This document shows positions 10,345 through 18,506 of a stretch of DNA of 64,000 nucleotides, piece by piece. Origin of the DNA: Ruminococcus sp. OA3 (lineage in GTDB: Bacteria; Bacillota; Clostridia; Lachnospirales; Lachnospiraceae); assembly GCF_022440845.1 (NCBI RefSeq), contig NZ_JAKNTO010000001.1, positions 2,790,001 to 2,854,000 on the forward strand, in the 5' to 3' direction. Position 1 is the stretch's first letter; each line of letters starts with the position of its first letter. The notes below the pieces were generated by a model that saw only the letters and a list, made by a program, of their open reading frames with translations, had not been told where the DNA came from and ran no database searches. The position numbers and the translations under genes were made by a program.

Positions 10345-10692
10345 TTATGTAGAAAGTTCAAGACTAATACAAAGCGCCTTATTGACTTGTCTCAGCAGAT
10401 CTGCATCCAGATGACACACTTTATCTTTTAACCGTTGTTTATCGATTGTACGAAGCTGTTCCAGCAAAATAACGGAATCTTTAACAATCGCATACGATGA
10501 CGCATCAATTTCAATGTGCGTAGGCAGTTTTGCCTTGTTCATCTTGGATGTGATCGCAGCACAGATCACTGTCGGGCTGTGCTTGTTTCCTATATCATTC
10601 TGTATGATCAGCACAGGACGTATACCGCCCTGCTCACTTCCTACTACCGGTCTTAAGTCCGCATAAAAGATATCACCGCGTTTAATAACCAC
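10345..10692 (-). CDS. mazF: MazF/EndoA-type mRNA interferase toxin
   Basis: Sequence-specific endoribonuclease, about 115 aa, very close by eye to Bacillus EndoA (NdoA): RRGD-type start, [29 protein letters not shown] and [17 protein letters not shown] are all intact, so the toxin looks active. The reading frame can extend upstream to 10737, but alignment to EndoA and the GGAG ten bases ahead favour the GTG at 10692. It follows alr by 57 bases. In Bacillus the antitoxin gene (ndoAI/mazE) lies between alr and the toxin; here that gap is too small to encode one and no antitoxin is seen nearby. Confidence 0.93.
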   Translation of the reverse strand: MVIKRGDIFYADLRPVVGSEQGGIRPVLIIQNDIGNKHSPTVICAAITSKMNKAKLPTHIEIDASSYAIVKDSVILLEQLRTIDKQRLKDKVCHLDADLLRQVNKALCISLELST

Positions 10693-10749
10693 ACCATTCA
10701 CACTCCGATTCCTATGTTCTAGCCATAGTATTTCCATATTTCTCTGGTG

Positions 10750-11895
10750 TTATTCAATTTTTCCATCTTTCACATAGACGCGCGGTACCCGTTTGTTGAT
10801 ACAGCATGCAAATTCATAATTAAACCGTCCGGAGAGCTCCCCCAGAAGTTCCATTGTGATCTGTTCCGGACCATCTTGTCCGATCAGCGTTACTTTATCA
10901 AGTTCCTGCACGCCCTCTATCTGTGTGACGTCGACCATGAACTGATCCATACAGACGCGGCCGATGATCGGTGCACGTTTTCCGCGGATCAGTACATACC
11001 CCTTGTTGGACAGCGTTCTGGCATAACCGTCCGCATATCCAACCGGTATTGTCGCGACTTTCGTTTTCTTTTCTGTAATATATGTACCACCGTAACTGAC
11101 TGCCACACCCGCATCCAGTGTCTTGAGATAAGAAATATGGCTGACCAGGCTCATGGCGGGCGTCAGATGTACCGGTTCCCTGCAGACCTCATCCGACGGA
11201 TAAAGTCCGTAAATGCTGATGCCTGCCCTGACCAGATCCAGATTAGCCTCCGGAAACTGCATGATGCCTGCACTGTTGCTGCAGTGTCTAAGGCCAATAT
11301 CAATGTCTGCTTTTCTGAGCATAGACAGAAATTCCTGATAGCGCTTGAGCTGCAGGCGGGCAGGTTCCAGCAAAGTTTCATCAGCCCTGGCAAAATGTGT
11401 AAACATCCCTTCAATAGAAATCCAGGGGAGTTCGGAGATACAATGTATCTGCCGGACACTCTCTTCTGTGTCAGAAAAGCCGATACGGCTCATGCCTGTA
11501 TCCAGTGCAATGTGTACATGAACCATTTTATTTGCTTCTTTTCCGGCGTCAGAAAGTTCCTTTGCCATGGAAAGCGTAAAGACAGCCGGTCTCAGCTCAT
11601 ATCGCACGACCGTCTCATAATCTTCCTCAAACACAAATCCCAGGATCAACACGGGTTTTTTTATCCCGTGCTCACGCAGCTGGACGGCTTCCTCCGTTGT
11701 CGCAACTGCAAATCCCCAGAGATAGTCATAATGTTCTACAAGCCTGGCGATCCTCACAGCGCCGTGACCGTAACCGTCCGCTTTGATGACAGCCACCATC
11801 CTGGTATCCTCTTTGATATTTGCCCTCATCTGTCTGAAGTTCTCTTCTATCGCATCCAGGCTGATCCTGGCAGCGATTCTGCTGTCTGATTTCAT
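10750..11895 (-). CDS. alr: Alanine racemase
   Basis: PLP-dependent enzyme of 381 aa that interconverts L- and D-alanine for peptidoglycan. The PLP-lysine motif AVIKADGYGHGA lies near residue 40, and the catalytic tyrosine lies in PVGYADGYARTLSN around residue 265. The C-terminal beta domain with GRVCMDQFMVDV is complete. The start overlaps the stop of nnr by four bases (ATGA), so translation is coupled. Order nnr-alr-mazF is a common Firmicutes arrangement. Confidence 0.97.
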   Translation of the reverse strand: MKSDSRIAARISLDAIEENFRQMRANIKEDTRMVAVIKADGYGHGAVRIARLVEHYDYLWGFAVATTEEAVQLREHGIKKPVLILGFVFEEDYETVVRYELRPAVFTLSMAKELSDAGKEANKMVHVHIALDTGMSRIGFSDTEESVRQIHCISELPWISIEGMFTHFARADETLLEPARLQLKRYQEFLSMLRKADIDIGLRHCSNSAGIMQFPEANLDLVRAGISIYGLYPSDEVCREPVHLTPAMSLVSHISYLKTLDAGVAVSYGGTYITEKKTKVATIPVGYADGYARTLSNKGYVLIRGKRAPIIGRVCMDQFMVDVTQIEGVQELDKVTLIGQDGPEQITMELLGELSGRFNYEFACCINKRVPRVYVKDGKIE

Positions 11896-13406
11896 ACTTT
11901 CCCTTCTTCCGTATTGTTACCATCATTTTTTATACAGTCCGGTATCTCTTCCAACAGATTTCCGGCCATAACAGAAGCTTCCCCTGCTTTCCGGGATGCT
12001 GCTTCCCCTGCACAGCCGTGCAGCCAGACCCCGAGTGCTGCGGCCTCTCTCGCCGGCATGCCTGACCCCAGAAGGCCGAGGATCATTCCCGTCAGCACAT
12101 CCCCGCTTCCGGCTGTGGCCATTCCACTGTTTCCCGATGTATTGATGAATATCATCCCGTCAGGATCAGCGATAACGGTCCTGGCATCTTTCTGTACACA
12201 CACCGTATGATAGTTTCGTGCAAACTCAGATGCCGTCTTCAGACGGTCTTTCTGAATCTGAGAAATACCCATTTTTGTCAGCCTGCTCATTTCTCCGAGA
12301 TGAGGAGTTACAATACAGGGGCATTTCAACCCCTTCAGCCTGTCCGTATCTCTTGAAAGCAGATTAAGCCCGTCCGCATCGATAACAAGAGGAACCCGGC
12401 AGGCTGCAAGTACATGGTCCAAAAGTTTTTCCGCCGTCCGTGAGGTTCCAAGCCCTGGACCGATTCCAATCACATCCGCCCAGCTGATCGCATCATCAAG
12501 GCCTGACAGATTCGGGTCCCCGTCATCATAGACAGACAACATGGCTTCGGGAAACTGCTGCTGCAAAATTACACGATTTTCTCTGACCGTATGAATTTTT
12601 ACCATACCGGCTCCCGTTAAAAAGCCAGCCATACCGCTTAGATAAGATGCTCCGCACATGTTCACCGATCCCGCGATCAGCAGTATTTTACCAAAGGTGC
12701 CTTTGTTCCCCCCGGGATTTCGGCGTTTCATCCATGAGCGGTCTTTTTTATCTATCTGGTGAATATCCGGCTGATAAACAGTGTTTTCCACCTCGTAGAT
12801 TCCGATATCACAGACCTTCAGCCTGCCGGCAAAATCCGCACCCGGATACATCAAAAGTCCCGGTTTTGCAAATGCAAAAGTCACTGTCACATCCGCCCGG
12901 ATAGCCGCCCCCAAAATTTCTGCCGTATTTCCATGTATACCGGACGGGATATCGACAGCCAGTACTTTTGCACATGATGCGTTGACTTTTTGAAACAGCG
13001 TACAGTACTGAGGAGAAAGCTTACGTGACAAACCGATTCCAAAAACGGAATCTACTATAGTAGTATATTCAGCCGGGTCCGGGTTGTTTACAAAGGTTGT
13101 ACCATAATTTTCTGCAATTTCTTTCTGAGTTTTATTTTCTTCGCTGCGATGCGCGTCACTTCCTGTCAGGCATATGGATACATCATACCCCGCCAGATGC
13201 AGGATGCGTCCGATGGCGATCCCGTCACCGCCGTTATTTCCGGTTCCGCAAAGTATCAAAACCTGTTCCAGGGGAAATTCCCGTTCCAATACCTCGACAC
13301 AGGCAAGTGCCGCCCGCTCCATAAGGACCAGCGACGGTATGCCCATTTTCCTGATCGTATATTCATCCGCTTCCTTCATCTGCCGTGTGGTAACAACACG
13401 TCTCAT
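11892..13406 (-). CDS. nnr: Bifunctional NAD(P)H-hydrate epimerase / ADP-dependent dehydratase
   Basis: Metabolite-repair enzyme of 504 aa that restores damaged NAD(P)H hydrates: the N-terminal epimerase domain (residues about 1-215, with LCGTGNNGGDGIAIGRIL) interconverts R and S forms, and the C-terminal ribokinase-like dehydratase (about 225-500) uses ADP. Dehydratase motifs seen are GGNKGTFGKILLIAGS, GIGPGLG, VIDADGLNLLS and NSGMATAGSGDVLTGMI. The frame stays open to 13475, but ATG 13406 sits seven bases behind GGGGAGG and begins the domain (MRRVVTTRQM). Co-transcribed with alr and mazF. Confidence 0.96.
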   Translation of the reverse strand: MRRVVTTRQMKEADEYTIRKMGIPSLVLMERAALACVEVLEREFPLEQVLILCGTGNNGGDGIAIGRILHLAGYDVSICLTGSDAHRSEENKTQKEIAENYGTTFVNNPDPAEYTTIVDSVFGIGLSRKLSPQYCTLFQKVNASCAKVLAVDIPSGIHGNTAEILGAAIRADVTVTFAFAKPGLLMYPGADFAGRLKVCDIGIYEVENTVYQPDIHQIDKKDRSWMKRRNPGGNKGTFGKILLIAGSVNMCGASYLSGMAGFLTGAGMVKIHTVRENRVILQQQFPEAMLSVYDDGDPNLSGLDDAISWADVIGIGPGLGTSRTAEKLLDHVLAACRVPLVIDADGLNLLSRDTDRLKGLKCPCIVTPHLGEMSRLTKMGISQIQKDRLKTASEFARNYHTVCVQKDARTVIADPDGMIFINTSGNSGMATAGSGDVLTGMILGLLGSGMPAREAAALGVWLHGCAGEAASRKAGEASVMAGNLLEEIPDCIKNDGNNTEEGKV

Positions 13407-13478
13407 AAAACAACCTCCCCGAAAGCAAAACAATGTTGTACCCGATCCGCCTTCTCGCATCCGCAGGTACAACATCCT

Positions 13479-14132
13479 CTACATTTTTTTCTGTTCATTT
13501 TCTGCATGTGTCAGGTTATAGGAAAGCCGCATCAGGCTTTCTGACAGATGTACATTTTCTACGATAATATCTGAAGGAAGAACCAGATTTAAATCGATAT
13601 GTGCAAAATTCCAGATCGCCTTGATTCCATTTGCAACCAGAAGCTCTGCGACTTCCTTTGCGCTGTCTTTCGGAATCGTAAGTGTTGCGATCTCAACTCT
13701 GTATTCCTCCAGAAACTGCGGAAGTTCATCCAGCATCTGTATGCCGATCCCACGTACCATACTTCCTTTCAGATTTGGATTGGTATCAAAAATACCGATG
13801 ATCTTAAAACCCCGCTTCTCAAATTTAACATAATTGGCAAGAGCCTGACCCAAATGACCGGCGCCGATGATAATCATGGAATGTACATGGTCGAGCCCCA
13901 GAATTCTGCCAATCTCATTATAGAGAAACCTCACATTATAACCATAACCCTGCTGACCAAAGCCGCCGAAGTTGTTCAGATCCTGACGAATCTGTGAAGC
14001 TGTTACCTTCATCTGTTTGCTCAAATCGTTGGACGAGATGCGTTCCACACCATTCTCGAGCAGTTCGCCCAGATAACGGTAATATCTTGGTAACCTCGTG
14101 ATGACTGCTTTGGAAATTCCCTTTCCGTCCAA
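13479..14132 (-). CDS. rex: Redox-sensing transcriptional repressor Rex
   Basis: DNA-binding repressor of 217 aa that senses the NADH/NAD+ ratio and controls fermentation and respiration genes. The N-terminal winged helix (about residues 1-80, with RLPRYYRYLGELLENG and SQIRQDLNNFGGFGQQGYGY) is followed by a Rossmann domain with the nucleotide motif IIIGAGHLGQALANY and a C-terminal swapped helix. It is divergent from the ABC-F gene, matching the rex/ydiF neighbourhood of Bacillus. No clean Rex operator was found in the shared intergenic region. Confidence 0.97.
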   Translation of the reverse strand: MDGKGISKAVITRLPRYYRYLGELLENGVERISSNDLSKQMKVTASQIRQDLNNFGGFGQQGYGYNVRFLYNEIGRILGLDHVHSMIIIGAGHLGQALANYVKFEKRGFKIIGIFDTNPNLKGSMVRGIGIQMLDELPQFLEEYRVEIATLTIPKDSAKEVAELLVANGIKAIWNFAHIDLNLVLPSDIIVENVHLSESLMRLSYNLTHAENEQKKM

Positions 14133-14209
14133 AACCAGATCCTCCTGTCTTATACCTCGTTTTATTATATCTTTTTGTTATAAGTTTGTCAAACAGAACG
14201 CTGTTTTTC

Positions 14210-14238
14210 TTGTATTTTTTTCATACTTTTCATATAAT
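14210..14238 (+). promoter_or_regulatory. SigA-type promoter for the ABC-F gene
   Basis: -35 TTGTAT (14210-14215), 17-base spacer, perfect -10 TATAAT (14233-14238). The transcript would start near 14245, about 40 bases before the ATG. Confidence 0.75.
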
Positions 14239-14283
14239 GGAGACAGTCAGCAGATTATAGATGATAAGGAGATACAATTACCA

Positions 14284-16194
14284 ATGATATTATCATGCCA
14301 CAATATAGAAAAATCTTTTGGAACCAATATTATATTACATGACGCTTCCTTTCACATCGAGGACCACGAGAAAACTGCTCTTGTCGGTGCGAACGGCACC
14401 GGAAAATCCACAATGCTGAAAATCATTGCAGGTGAAATGCCAGGGGACAGCGGCGAGGTAATCCTGGCAAAAAACAGGACGCTGGGGTATCTGGCACAGC
14501 ATCAGGATATGAACAGCAACGCCTCCCTCTACGATGAAGTGCTGGAAATCAAACGTCCCGTTCTTCAGATGGAAGAAACGATGCGGCAGATGGAAGAAAC
14601 CATGAAGAACCTTGCAGGCGCAGAACTTGAGCGGCTGATGGAGAGTTATCACCGCATCTGTGAAAAATTCGAGCTTGAAAACGGCTACGCATGCAGAAGT
14701 GAAGTTACCGGCGTACTGAAAGGACTCGGTTTTGAGGAAGATGATTTTTCCAAAACCATCAGTACCTTATCCGGAGGTCAGAAAACACGTGTCGCACTCG
14801 GAAAACTGCTGCTGCAGAAACCGGATGTGCTCCTGCTCGATGAGCCGACTAACCATCTTGACATTGACTCCATTGCCTGGCTGGAATCATTTTTACAGCG
14901 CTATCCCGGAGCTGTCCTGATCGTATCTCACGACCGTTATTTTATCGACCGCATCGTAACGAAAGTCTTCGAACTGGAGCAGTCAGTCCTGACAACATAT
15001 ACAGGCAATTATTCCGATTACGCAAAAAAACGCACACAGGTGCGCGCGGCAAAGATCAAGGCATATCTAAACCAGCAGCAGGAAATCCGGCATCAGGAGG
15101 AGGTTATCGCCAAACTGAAATCTTTCAACCGTGAAAAGTCCATCAAACGTGCAGAGAGCCGCGAAAAAATGCTGGAAAAAATCGAAGTCCTGGAAAAACC
15201 TCAGGAGGTCAATGATGAGATGCGTCTGATCCTGGAGCCATGCATTCAAAGCGGAAATGACGTACTGTCCGTAGAATCTCTCTCCAAATCCTATCCTGGG
15301 CTGCGCCTGTTTCATGACCTTTCTTTTGAAGTCAAACGCGGTGAACGCGTAGCAATCATCGGTGCAAACGGAACAGGAAAAACTACGATCCTGAAAATAT
15401 TGAATCAGCTGATCGAGCCGGACGCCGGGTGCTTTACGCTGGGGAGCAACGTTCATATCGGATACTACGATCAGGAACACCATGTACTTGACATGGAAAA
15501 AACTATCTTCCAGGAAATATCCGATGCATTTCCCGACCTGACCGGGACGCGGATCCGTAACGTACTCGCTGCGTTTTTATTTACCGGAGATGATGTCTTT
15601 CAGCAGATCAGGACCTTAAGCGGCGGAGAGCGCGGACGTGTGTCTCTTGCAAAACTGATGCTTTCCAATGCTAATTTTCTGATATTGGATGAGCCTACGA
15701 ACCACCTGGACATCACCTCAAAAGAAATTCTGGAACAGGCGCTGAACCAGTACACCGGAACCGTGTTGTATGTGTCACATGACCGCTATTTTATCAATCA
15801 GACTGCGACACGTATACTGGATCTCGTAAACGAGACGTTCGTCAATTATATTGGGAATTATGATTATTATGTTGAAAAAAAGGACGAACTCACACTTCGC
15901 TGTACAACCGGAAAACCCGCAGAAGAAATACCGGAGGAACCGTCTAAGACAAAGATTTCCTGGCAGCAGCAGAAAGAAGAACAGGCCCGCAGGCGAAAAC
16001 GTGAAAATGATCTGAAGAAATTGGAATCTGATATTTCTGCTCTGGAAGCGCGCAGCAGTGACATTGATGAAATACTCATTCTTCCGGAAGTGGCAACAGA
16101 TCCTGCGAAATGCATTGAATTGTCGTCAGAACAGGCGGATATTCAGATGAAGCTGGAGGAACTGTATGGGCAATGGGAAATACTTGCAGAATAA
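14284..16194 (+). CDS. ABC-F family ATPase (YdiF-like)
   Basis: Soluble tandem ABC ATPase of 636 aa with no membrane segments. ABC-F proteins bind the ribosomal E site and modulate translation; a few confer antibiotic resistance. Both ATPase halves are intact: Walker A GANGTGKST twice, signatures LSGGQKTRVALGK and LSGGERGRVSLAK, and Walker B LLLDEPTNHLD and LILDEPTNHLD. The interdomain linker is rich in Lys/Arg/Glu, and the C-terminal 90 residues form a predicted coiled coil (QQKEEQARRRKREND). The frame is open from 14098, but that stretch overlaps rex; ATG 14284 starts the domain exactly. Position beside rex points to the housekeeping YdiF clade rather than a resistance factor. Confidence 0.93.
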   Translation: MILSCHNIEKSFGTNIILHDASFHIEDHEKTALVGANGTGKSTMLKIIAGEMPGDSGEVILAKNRTLGYLAQHQDMNSNASLYDEVLEIKRPVLQMEETMRQMEETMKNLAGAELERLMESYHRICEKFELENGYACRSEVTGVLKGLGFEEDDFSKTISTLSGGQKTRVALGKLLLQKPDVLLLDEPTNHLDIDSIAWLESFLQRYPGAVLIVSHDRYFIDRIVTKVFELEQSVLTTYTGNYSDYAKKRTQVRAAKIKAYLNQQQEIRHQEEVIAKLKSFNREKSIKRAESREKMLEKIEVLEKPQEVNDEMRLILEPCIQSGNDVLSVESLSKSYPGLRLFHDLSFEVKRGERVAIIGANGTGKTTILKILNQLIEPDAGCFTLGSNVHIGYYDQEHHVLDMEKTIFQEISDAFPDLTGTRIRNVLAAFLFTGDDVFQQIRTLSGGERGRVSLAKLMLSNANFLILDEPTNHLDITSKEILEQALNQYTGTVLYVSHDRYFINQTATRILDLVNETFVNYIGNYDYYVEKKDELTLRCTTGKPAEEIPEEPSKTKISWQQQKEEQARRRKRENDLKKLESDISALEARSSDIDEILILPEVATDPAKCIELSSEQADIQMKLEELYGQWEILAE

Positions 16195-16201
16195 ATCATT
16201 A

Positions 16202-16231
16202 AAAAGAGGCGTCTGATAATACAATCAGACG
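16202..16231 (-). terminator. Intrinsic terminator downstream of icd
   Basis: AGGCGTCTGAT and TCAGACGCCT form a ten-base stem with a short loop. On the minus strand it is followed by CTTTTTAAT, so it ends the icd transcript; on the plus strand it may also slow the ABC-F transcript, but the T tract there is poor. Confidence 0.8.
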
Positions 16232-16248
16232 CCTCCTGCCGTTGTTAT

Positions 16249-17451
16249 TTATTTTTCCAGCTCTTTGCGGATCTCCAGGATAAAATCTTTGCTGTTAAGT
16301 ACAGTCGGATTCTGAATAGATGTGATCAGGGCAAGATCTTTTGTCATCTTTCCGCTTTCAATCGTTGTGAGCGTGGCCTTTTCCAGCCGGTCTGCAAAAT
16401 CACACAGCTCTGAAATGCCATCCATCTCTCCTCTCTTTCTGAGAGCACCGGTCCATGCAAATATCGTTGCCACGGAGTTTGTTGAGGTTTCTTCTCCGTT
16501 TAAGTGTTTGTAATAGTGACGCTGAACAGTTCCATGTGCCGCCTCATATTCAAAATATCCGTGAGGAGAAACAAGGACAGAGGTCATCATTGCAAGCGAA
16601 CCGAATGCTGACGATACCATATCACTCATAACATCACCATCATAATTCTTGCAGGCCCAGATAAATCCGCCTTCTGCTTTCATCACGCGGGCAACGGCAT
16701 CGTCGATCAGTGTGTAGAAATATTCAATCCCTGCCGCTTCAAATTTCTCTTTATATTCACGGTCATAGATTTCCTGGAAGATATCTTTGAAGGTATGGTC
16801 ATATTTTTTGGAAATCGTGTCCTTCGTCGCAAACCAGAGATCCTGCTTTGTATCCAGCGCATAGTTGAAACAGCTCTTTGCAAAACTTTCAATTGAGTTA
16901 TCTAAATTATGCATTCCCTGAGCGATACCCGGTCCTGTAAAATTGTGAACGAGCTCTCTTGTCTCGGTTCCGTCCTCAGCCGTATATACCAGTTCTACCT
17001 TACCCGGTCCCGGAACAATCATTTCCGTGTTCTTGTAGACATCCCCATACGCATGCCTTGCAAGCGTGATCGGTTTTTTCCAGTTTTTAACGCAGGGCTC
17101 GATCCCCCTGACAACGATCGGTGCGCGGAATACGGTACCGTCCAGCATCGCACGGATGGTTCCGTTCGGGCTTTTATACATTTCTTTTAAGTCATACTCC
17201 GTCATTCTTGCGGCGTTCGGTGTGATCGTAGCACACTTTACAGCAACACCGTATTTCTTCGTTGCATTTGCAGAGTCCACAGTCACCTGGTCATCTGTAT
17301 CATTTCTATGTTTCAGACCCAGATCATAATATTCTGTTTTCAGATCAATAAACGGCAGCAGCAGCTCATCCTTGATCATCTGCCAGAGAATCCGTGTCAT
17401 CTCATCTCCGTCCATCTCTACCAGCGGGGTCGTCATCTTGATTTTTTCCAT
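16249..17451 (-). CDS. icd: NADP-dependent isocitrate dehydrogenase
   Basis: Oxidatively decarboxylates isocitrate to 2-oxoglutarate with NADP+, supplying 2-oxoglutarate for glutamate synthesis. The 400-aa sequence is of the eukaryote-like (type II) family: [13 protein letters not shown] at the start, [27 protein letters not shown] for isocitrate binding, [19 protein letters not shown], and [13 protein letters not shown] with [11 protein letters not shown] near the NADP site. ATG 17451 follows AGGAGGATACT; a longer frame to 17484 has no RBS. It has a near-consensus promoter and its own terminator, so it is monocistronic. Confidence 0.96.
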   Translation of the reverse strand: MEKIKMTTPLVEMDGDEMTRILWQMIKDELLLPFIDLKTEYYDLGLKHRNDTDDQVTVDSANATKKYGVAVKCATITPNAARMTEYDLKEMYKSPNGTIRAMLDGTVFRAPIVVRGIEPCVKNWKKPITLARHAYGDVYKNTEMIVPGPGKVELVYTAEDGTETRELVHNFTGPGIAQGMHNLDNSIESFAKSCFNYALDTKQDLWFATKDTISKKYDHTFKDIFQEIYDREYKEKFEAAGIEYFYTLIDDAVARVMKAEGGFIWACKNYDGDVMSDMVSSAFGSLAMMTSVLVSPHGYFEYEAAHGTVQRHYYKHLNGEETSTNSVATIFAWTGALRKRGEMDGISELCDFADRLEKATLTTIESGKMTKDLALITSIQNPTVLNSKDFILEIRKELEK

Positions 17452-17501
17452 AGTATCCTCCTGTATCCATGCCTGATTGTACAATTCTTTACACGCTCTC
17501 T

Positions 17502-17530
17502 ATTGTATGCAAATGTCGGATAATTGTCAA
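17502..17530 (-). promoter_or_regulatory. Strong SigA-type promoter for icd
   Basis: Minus strand: perfect -35 TTGACA (17530-17525), 17-base spacer, -10 TACAAT (17507-17502). The -35 box overlaps the stop codon of the upstream S8 peptidase gene. Confidence 0.85.
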
Positions 17531-18369
17531 TAGTTCATAAATTTCTCAAAATCAAATTCTCCCCATCCCTGCTGGTTGTGAGAAAAGCCAAGATCCTTAG
17601 CACAGTCCCGCAGCATCATTTTTATTTCCACGTTTGTGAGCAGCGGGTCTTTTTCAAGTGCGAGTGCTATCGCCCCTGAAATATACGGGGTGGACATGGA
17701 GGTACCGCTTTTTCTTACGTATTCTGTACCGGATGGTGCAGCAGCGCAGGACAGTATCTCGTGGCCCCTGCAGACGATATCCGGTTTGCAGACACATTCC
17801 GCTGTGGGTCCTATCCCGGAAAGCAGATGATGCGCATCGAGCATATCGCTGGAACCGACAGTGATCACTTTCTTGCTGCTCCCCGGTGCCGTGATACTTC
17901 CGGGGCGTGGACCACCGTTACCTGCCGCCGCCACAACTACCAGACCCAGATCCCAGAGCACTTCCACTGAGCGTATCAGCTCATCATGCTGCCGCTGATT
18001 CTGTGTGATCGATCCGACTGAAATATTGACAATACGGATGTGGAATCTGTCATGATATCTCCTGATCCAGTCGAGCGCACGCAGCGTGTTCTGCTGCATC
18101 CCATTCCCCGCTTTGTCGAGCACTTTTAATCCTACCAGATGACACCCCGGTGCTACGCCGTGCCATTTTCCGCCACAGGCTCTTCCGCTTCCGGCTATAA
18201 TGCCGGACACATGCGTGCCATGACCATTATCATCATAGGGTTCCGACTTTTTCTGTACGAAATCCTGAAAATACAAAATTCTGTTATCGAAATCAATATG
18301 GGGAAAGATTCCGGTGTCCAACACAGCCACACCGATGCCTTTCCCCGCATACTTATTAACTTTCAGCAT
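17527..18369 (-). CDS. S8 family serine peptidase (subtilisin-like)
   Basis: Compact subtilase of about 280 aa with a complete catalytic triad: Asp18 in VAVLDTG, His50 in NGHGTHVSG, and Ser in KSGTSMSTPYISG; the oxyanion Asn is in VVVAAAGNGG. There is no signal peptide and essentially no pro-domain, which suggests a cytoplasmic (intracellular subtilisin-like) or forespore enzyme. The frame is open to 18531, but ATG 18369 lies seven bases behind AGAAGG and starts right before the domain. It diverges from a second S8 gene with a 137-base gap between them. Substrate unknown. Confidence 0.88.
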   Translation of the reverse strand: MLKVNKYAGKGIGVAVLDTGIFPHIDFDNRILYFQDFVQKKSEPYDDNGHGTHVSGIIAGSGRACGGKWHGVAPGCHLVGLKVLDKAGNGMQQNTLRALDWIRRYHDRFHIRIVNISVGSITQNQRQHDELIRSVEVLWDLGLVVVAAAGNGGPRPGSITAPGSSKKVITVGSSDMLDAHHLLSGIGPTAECVCKPDIVCRGHEILSCAAAPSGTEYVRKSGTSMSTPYISGAIALALEKDPLLTNVEIKMMLRDCAKDLGFSHNQQGWGEFDFEKFMNY

Positions 18370-18506
18370 ACATAAACCTTCTTGCTTATTTAATATTAAC
18401 GTATTCAACTGAGGCACATCCTGCCCCGTTTCGCAGGGCAGGAAAAAACTTTCTGATTGACTGTATAAGTTCCTGCATAGGATAGTAAAAAAACAGGACT
18501 TCACAT

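Noticed and set aside
10747-11889. Plus-strand open frame of 380 codons
   Set aside because: It lies exactly antisense to alr, whose motifs are complete; the plus-strand product has no recognisable domain and is rich in His, Cys and Phe, as expected from a shadow frame.
14175-14192. Possible Rex operator between rex and the ABC-F gene
   Set aside because: TTGTTA is present, but the second half reads TGTCAA rather than TAACAA, so the palindrome is too poor to call.
18420-18442. Hairpin CCTGCCC/GGGCAGG as a terminator
   Set aside because: No T tract follows on the minus strand, and on the plus strand it is followed by A residues and no gene ends there.
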